A stretch of 10,077 nucleotides of DNA from positions 1 through 10,077 of the forward strand of contig JACCYK010000403.1 in assembly GCA_013696525.1 (NCBI GenBank), in the 5' to 3' direction. Origin of the DNA: Chloroflexia bacterium. Lineage in GTDB: Bacteria; Chloroflexota; Chloroflexia; Thermomicrobiales; UBA6265. Positions 6,632-10,077 of the stretch are shown here, piece by piece; within the stretch, counting starts at the first letter, position 1, and each line of letters opens with the position of its first letter. The notes under the pieces are model-generated. The model had not been told where the DNA came from and did not search any database. It worked only from the letters and a program-made list of their open reading frames with translations. Position numbers and translations under genes: made by a program.

Positions 6632-7463
6632 CTTCGACCTGCCTCTGGAGCTTGCTATCGACGGCCGAGGAGCCACGAGCCGGTGACCGTGGCGGCTCCG
6701 CACCGGGAAATGCTGGAGCGGACCGGCCTAGACGGAGTGCTTCGAACAGGGTCGTGCGCTCGCCATCAGTGAGCTCGCGCCATGATCCGAGCGTAAGCCC
6801 AGCTAAGGTCAACGGGCCGACGCGGACCCGGCGCAAGCGTTCCACGGGGATGCCCGCTTCTTCCATCATACGACGCACGACACGGTTGATTCCCTCATGG
6901 AGCACAACCTTCAGAATCAGGCCCTCACGGGTCTCGCGGAGGATCCGGAACTCATCCGGAATCACCAGCTTCCCGTCTAGATCGATCCCACTGGCGATCC
7001 TTCGGAAGGCGGTGTCGTTTGGGCGGGAAAACGTGAGCACATGGTATTCCTTGGTCATGCCGTAGCGAGGGTGCATCACCCGGTTGGCCACCTCCCCATC
7101 GTTGGTTAAGAGAAGCAAACCCTCGGTTTCCCGATCGAGGCGCCCGACAGGGTACACTCGTTCCCGCGACTGAATAAGCTCCATCACCGTGTGCCGGCCA
7201 CGTTCGTCGCTAGTGGTGGTGATGTAGCCCCTGGGCTTATTCAGCACGATGTATTGGAGACGTTGCGGCCGAACCAGCTTGCCATCGACGCGGACCTCGG
7301 CCGTGCGGGGATCGACCTTGGTCCCCATCGCGGTCGTGACGTGACCATTGACCATGACGCGCCCGGCCCGAATCAAATCCTCCGAGCGGCGCCGCGACCC
7401 GACTCCACGAGCGGCCAGCACACGTTGTAGCCGTTCAAGATGTTCGATGATACAACGCTCCAA
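6624..7463 (-). CDS. RsuA/RluB-family rRNA pseudouridine synthase
   Basis: Enzymes of this family convert a specific uridine to pseudouridine in 23S (RluB, RluE, RluF) or 16S (RsuA) rRNA. In 279-residue numbering: an S4 RNA-binding domain at about 10-56 (LERLQRVLAARGVGSRRRSEDLI region), the catalytic motif GRLDRETEGLLLLTNDG (107-123) with nucleophile D110, TKEYHV (137-142), and the C-terminal motif EGINRVVRRMMEEAG (190-204), where the family usually has Q or E at the first V (195). The tail after about 246 is Pro/Ser/Arg-rich and probably disordered. The start is poorly defined. TTG 7463 fits the family N-terminus best but has only a distant GGGAGG; GTG at 7541 or 7550 would add 26 or 29 unlikely residues. 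Context next to cmk suggests RluB, but the target is not determined by sequence alone. Confidence 0.9.
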   Translation of the reverse strand: MERCIIEHLERLQRVLAARGVGSRRRSEDLIRAGRVMVNGHVTTAMGTKVDPRTAEVRVDGKLVRPQRLQYIVLNKPRGYITTTSDERGRHTVMELIQSRERVYPVGRLDRETEGLLLLTNDGEVANRVMHPRYGMTKEYHVLTFSRPNDTAFRRIASGIDLDGKLVIPDEFRILRETREGLILKVVLHEGINRVVRRMMEEAGIPVERLRRVRVGPLTLAGLTLGSWRELTDGERTTLFEALRLGRSAPAFPGAEPPRSPARGSSAVDSKLQRQVEGE

Positions 7464-7563
7464 TATCGAGGCCAGGCTGCCTCCCGACGATCGGGAAGCG
7501 GGCGCTGACCGGAATGATCTCGCGCTGGTGCGCGCGTCCACCAGATCCACTCTACTGGTCGCA

Positions 7564-7591
7564 AGGATAGCATGGCGACAGGTCGCTCGAA
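7564..7591 (-). promoter_or_regulatory. Candidate extended -10 promoter for the pseudouridine synthase-cmk-plsC operon
   Basis: On the minus strand TATCCT (7569-7564) is preceded by TGC, giving an extended -10 element TGCTATCCT. A weak -35, TTCGAG (7591-7586), lies 16 bases away. Transcription would start near 7556, leaving a leader of about 90 bases to the TTG at 7463. The match is moderate and untested. Confidence 0.3.
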
Positions 7592-7670
7592 CTCAATTTG
7601 ACGTCGCTAAACTTCCCGTTACCCGTGGGGTACACTGGTTAGAGGCACGGGCAGCGACGAGCGAAATGTA

Positions 7671-7706
7671 ATGCTGAACTTCGACAAGTTGCAGCGAGTA
7701 GAATAA
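7671..7706 (+). CDS. Possible 11-codon leader ORF ahead of the phosphoesterase gene
   Basis: An ATG at 7671 opens the frame MLNFDKLQRVE, whose TAA (7704-7706) overlaps the ATG of the phosphoesterase gene as TAATG. Such overlaps can couple reinitiation to an upstream ORF, and the downstream gene has only a weak ribosome binding site (GAG about eight bases upstream). The ORF's own ribosome binding site is also weak. It could easily be chance in a region this small; no homology is claimed. Confidence 0.2.
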   Translation: MLNFDKLQRVE

Positions 7707-8476
7707 TGGTTCGATTGGCAGTGACGGGAGATTTGCACATCCGGATGGGCGATCCCGGCGCGGTTGCGCCCGGGCTAGCGGCAGCCAGCCGAGGCGTTGA
7801 CGCACTCCTGATCGCGGGTGATATCACGGAGCACGGACGAGTCGCCGAAGCCGAGTTGGCCAGTCTACTCTTGCGGGTAATTGACGTCCCGATTGTCGCG
7901 GTGATGGGTAACCATGATCTGCGGTCGCTACGACGGCTCGCGTTCCGGCAGACGCTGGCGACGGCGGGAGTGACGGTCCTCGACGGTGCCTCCGTGGTCC
8001 TCACCGCTAGCGATGGGTTACGAATCGGATTCGCGGGAATCGCTGGTTGTGGCGGTGGGTTTTGGCCGGCCGAGGCTCCCGATGCGATCCACACCAAAGC
8101 GTGGAATGCGATCGCGGTCCGTCAACGGCGGGAGGCCGCGAAGCTGGATGAGGCGCTTACGCGCCTGGAGGCGGATGTGCGAATCGTCCTCATGCATTTC
8201 GCGCCGACCGCGTCGACGCTCGGCGACGAACCAGGGGCAAAGTACTGGATGCTCGGTAATGGGGAACTAGGCCGTGTGATCGACAATCATCGGGTCGACC
8301 TCGTGCTGCATGGTCACGCTCATCTCGGCAACCGGATAGGTGCGACAGCCAATGGCACTTTAGTCCGAAACGTTGCCTTTCCCGTGAATTCAAGCGTCGT
8401 GCAGTTGTTAGTCGACCGATCCGGAATCGTGGAATCCGAATCGTTGATCGCAAGCGCCGTGGGCACCGGCGGATGA
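7706..8476 (+). CDS. Calcineurin-like metallophosphoesterase
   Basis: This 256-residue protein carries the full dimetal centre of the calcineurin-like phosphoesterase superfamily: GDLH (8-11), GDITEHG (38-44) with D39, GNHD (68-71), the histidine of LMHFAP (H164) and GHAH (203-206). No signal peptide or membrane segment is seen, so it is probably cytosolic. Family members hydrolyse phosphomonoesters, phosphodiesters, cyclic nucleotides or nucleic acids; the substrate cannot be told from the sequence. Size and the single-domain layout resemble small CpdA/YfcE-like enzymes, not the larger Mre11 nucleases. The ATG start follows the expected N-terminus (beta strand leading to GDLH). The stop overlaps the next gene's start as ATGA, so the two proteins are probably made together, which suggests a functional link with the HisC-like protein. 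Confidence 0.88.
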   Translation: MVRLAVTGDLHIRMGDPGAVAPGLAAASRGVDALLIAGDITEHGRVAEAELASLLLRVIDVPIVAVMGNHDLRSLRRLAFRQTLATAGVTVLDGASVVLTASDGLRIGFAGIAGCGGGFWPAEAPDAIHTKAWNAIAVRQRREAAKLDEALTRLEADVRIVLMHFAPTASTLGDEPGAKYWMLGNGELGRVIDNHRVDLVLHGHAHLGNRIGATANGTLVRNVAFPVNSSVVQLLVDRSGIVESESLIASAVGTGG

Positions 8477-9513
8477 ATCAATCACATCTCACGCGGTCGC
8501 CCCTACCCGCCATTGGCCTTATCCAACCTGGACCGATTCGATTGGACCTCACCACAAATCCGTTTGGTCCATCATTGTCTGTCTACGAAGCGCTGGGTGA
8601 TCCGCGACGTTGGCAGGAGGCGGACCAAACCGCCGCCACCCAGCTTCGCCAGGATATTGCCCGCATGATTGGGGTGCCGCCGAGCTGGCTCCTCCTCGGC
8701 AACGGGATCGACGAGTTGCTGGATGCGGTCTATCTGTCACGGCGCGAACGGGGGCCGGTGGTGCTCTTTCCGCCTTCGAGCCCGGCGCAAGAGCGCCGGG
8801 CCCAGATCCATCGAGTGCCGGTTATCCCGATCCAGCGGACCTCGGCGTTTGCGCTCGAGTTGGATGTGGAAACGGTGTCCGATCTCCCTTCTGGTAGTTG
8901 GGCAATCGTCGAGTCTCCGAACGACCCCACCGGTTCGCTCCTGGACGCGGCGGACGCCGTGCGGCTCTCCCGCGCCACGGAGCTACTTATCATTGATGAG
9001 CGGCACGGAGCCTATTCAGGACGAAGCTTGGCGCCGCTGGTACGGGAATTCGAGAACATTGTTATCTTGCAGACAATGGAGACGTGGGCCTCGCTCAGCA
9101 GTTTTCCAGTCGCCTACGCGATCGGGCCGCCCGCGCTCCTGTGCCGGTTGAACACCTTTCGGGCGCGCGAAGAGATCACCGCCGGCGGGGTGATCGCGGC
9201 AACCGCCACGGTCGAAGACTTGACGTACATGAAAGCGACGTTGCACCGAGTACGGCACGGTCGATCTCGGTTGTATCGCATGCTTCGAAAACTCAATATG
9301 GTTAGCCCGTGCCCGTCATGGGCTAATTTCTTGCCGGTTCGAATTGAGCGCGGGACCGCTTCACGGATCGTTGACGGGTTGGCGGAACGTGGCATCCGGG
9401 TCTTTCAACCAGCCCAACCGGAGCTGCGACGACTGCTTCGCGTCAGCGTTGGCAGACCCGAGGAGACCGATGCGCTGAAGGTGGCGTTGATTGACATCGC
9501 GCTCGATCTCTGA
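8473..9513 (+). CDS. HisC/CobD-like fold-type I aminotransferase homologue lacking the PLP lysine
   Basis: The 346-residue protein has the layout of histidinol-phosphate aminotransferase/threonine-phosphate decarboxylase: NPFGPS (29-34), GNGIDEL (76-82), SPNDPTG (148-154), IIDE (173-176) with D175, and a C-terminal RVSVG (323-327) whose arginine normally binds the substrate carboxylate. The PLP-lysine segment, however, reads QTMETWASLSSFPVAYAIG (200-218). It aligns without gaps to family RT-SKA-GLAGLR-GYAIG, so the Schiff-base lysine is T204, the serine is E203, the first arginine is Q200 and the phosphate-binding arginine is P212. The PLP-stacking aromatic appears to be S103. N150 and D175 are kept. 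The frame is intact with no stops and the protein is near full length, so it is not an obvious decayed gene. It probably cannot do normal transamination. It is translationally coupled (ATGA) to the phosphoesterase. Function unknown. Confidence 0.85.
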   Translation: MNQSHLTRSPLPAIGLIQPGPIRLDLTTNPFGPSLSVYEALGDPRRWQEADQTAATQLRQDIARMIGVPPSWLLLGNGIDELLDAVYLSRRERGPVVLFPPSSPAQERRAQIHRVPVIPIQRTSAFALELDVETVSDLPSGSWAIVESPNDPTGSLLDAADAVRLSRATELLIIDERHGAYSGRSLAPLVREFENIVILQTMETWASLSSFPVAYAIGPPALLCRLNTFRAREEITAGGVIAATATVEDLTYMKATLHRVRHGRSRLYRMLRKLNMVSPCPSWANFLPVRIERGTASRIVDGLAERGIRVFQPAQPELRRLLRVSVGRPEETDALKVALIDIALDL

Positions 9514-9519
9514 TCGAAC

Positions 9520-10077
9520 CTACCCCGTGGTCTGGCCAAGGACGCGCCGTTGCTCGTCAAACAACGTCTCCAGGCCCAGGCTGGCGAGCACAAGCATCTC
9601 TTCGAGTGTGGCCGCGGAAAACGGCTCGCGCTCGGCCGTCCCTTGAATTTCGACAAAGGCTTCGGCATCCGTCATCACGATGTTGCAGTCGACATCGGCG
9701 ATCGGGTCCTCGTTGTAGTCGAGATCGAGCAATAAGGTGCCACGAACGACACCGACACTGACCGCCGCCACGGCGGCCAGCAGGGGATCGCGTTTGATCC
9801 GTTGCTTCGACAGGAGTTTCCGGCTCGCGAGCGCCAACGCAACGTAACCACCGGTGATCGCCGCGCACCGCGTACCGCCGTCGGCTTGAATGACATCGCA
9901 GTCGACAATGATCTGCCGCTCTCCGAGGGCCGCGAGATCGACCACGGCGCGCAACGAGCGGCCGATCAGCCGCTGGATCTCAACCGTGCGGCCGGATTGC
10001 TTGCCGGCGGTTGCTTCACGTTGGGTCCGTTCGCGAGTGGCGCGGGGCAGCATGCTGTACTCGGCGGTGACCCACCC
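9520..10077 (-). CDS. rph: Ribonuclease PH (N-terminus cut by window edge)
   Basis: RNase PH is a phosphorolytic 3'-5' exoribonuclease that trims tRNA 3' ends as a hexameric ring in the cytosol. The visible 185 residues begin in frame at the right edge with [14 protein letters not shown], a hallmark of the family. They continue with [80 protein letters not shown] and AEREPF. The acidic residues of the [12 protein letters not shown] segment form the catalytic metal site. About the first 55-60 residues are missing to the right. The C-terminal extent is normal. The gene is convergent with the aminotransferase-like gene, six bases between stops, with no terminator visible. Confidence 0.95.
   Translation of the reverse strand, partial: GWVTAEYSMLPRATRERTQREATAGKQSGRTVEIQRLIGRSLRAVVDLAALGERQIIVDCDVIQADGGTRCAAITGGYVALALASRKLLSKQRIKRDPLLAAVAAVSVGVVRGTLLLDLDYNEDPIADVDCNIVMTDAEAFVEIQGTAEREPFSAATLEEMLVLASLGLETLFDEQRRVLGQTTG

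Noticed and set aside
7620..7632. Hairpin TACCC-GTG-GGGTA upstream of the phosphoesterase gene
   Set aside because: Only five base pairs with a three-base loop and no U-tract; too weak to call a terminator or operator.

Overview
The window is about 10 kb of GC-rich (roughly 60% or more) bacterial chromosome made almost entirely of housekeeping genes. GTG and TTG starts are frequent, the Obg GTPase carries a C-terminal OCT domain, and the primary sigma factor has a long insert between regions 1.2 and 2.1. These traits fit a Chloroflexota-type organism, perhaps class Thermomicrobia. That placement is an inference from general character, not from any marker comparison.

Left part (1-5128): the 5' end of an ABC-F ATPase gene runs leftward off the window. 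It is divergent from lysA (diaminopimelate decarboxylase), which has a good sigma70-type promoter overlapped by a perfect 18-bp palindrome. After a 330-base stretch with no convincing gene comes a primary sigma factor gene (rpoD/sigA), followed 25 bases later by obgE.

Middle (5125-7463): a three-gene minus-strand operon, transcribed right to left, holds an RsuA/RluB-type pseudouridine synthase, cytidylate kinase (cmk) and a lysophospholipid acyltransferase (plsC-like). Neighbouring genes overlap by 8 and about 17 bases, which indicates translational coupling. The operon ends head-on against obgE with interleaved stop codons.

Right part (7464-10077): a short intergenic region precedes a plus-strand pair, a calcineurin-like metallophosphoesterase and a HisC/CobD-like fold-type I aminotransferase homologue joined by an ATGA overlap. 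The aminotransferase homologue aligns without gaps to the family's PLP-lysine segment, but the Schiff-base lysine is threonine and several PLP phosphate-binding residues are also replaced, so it looks like a pseudoenzyme or a repurposed fold. RNase PH (rph), on the minus strand and cut by the right edge, ends 6 bases from it.

No mobile elements, CRISPR arrays, tRNAs or rRNAs were seen. The most unusual item is the lysine-less aminotransferase homologue paired with a phosphoesterase. Next are the palindromic operator candidate in the lysA promoter and the large sigma-factor insert.
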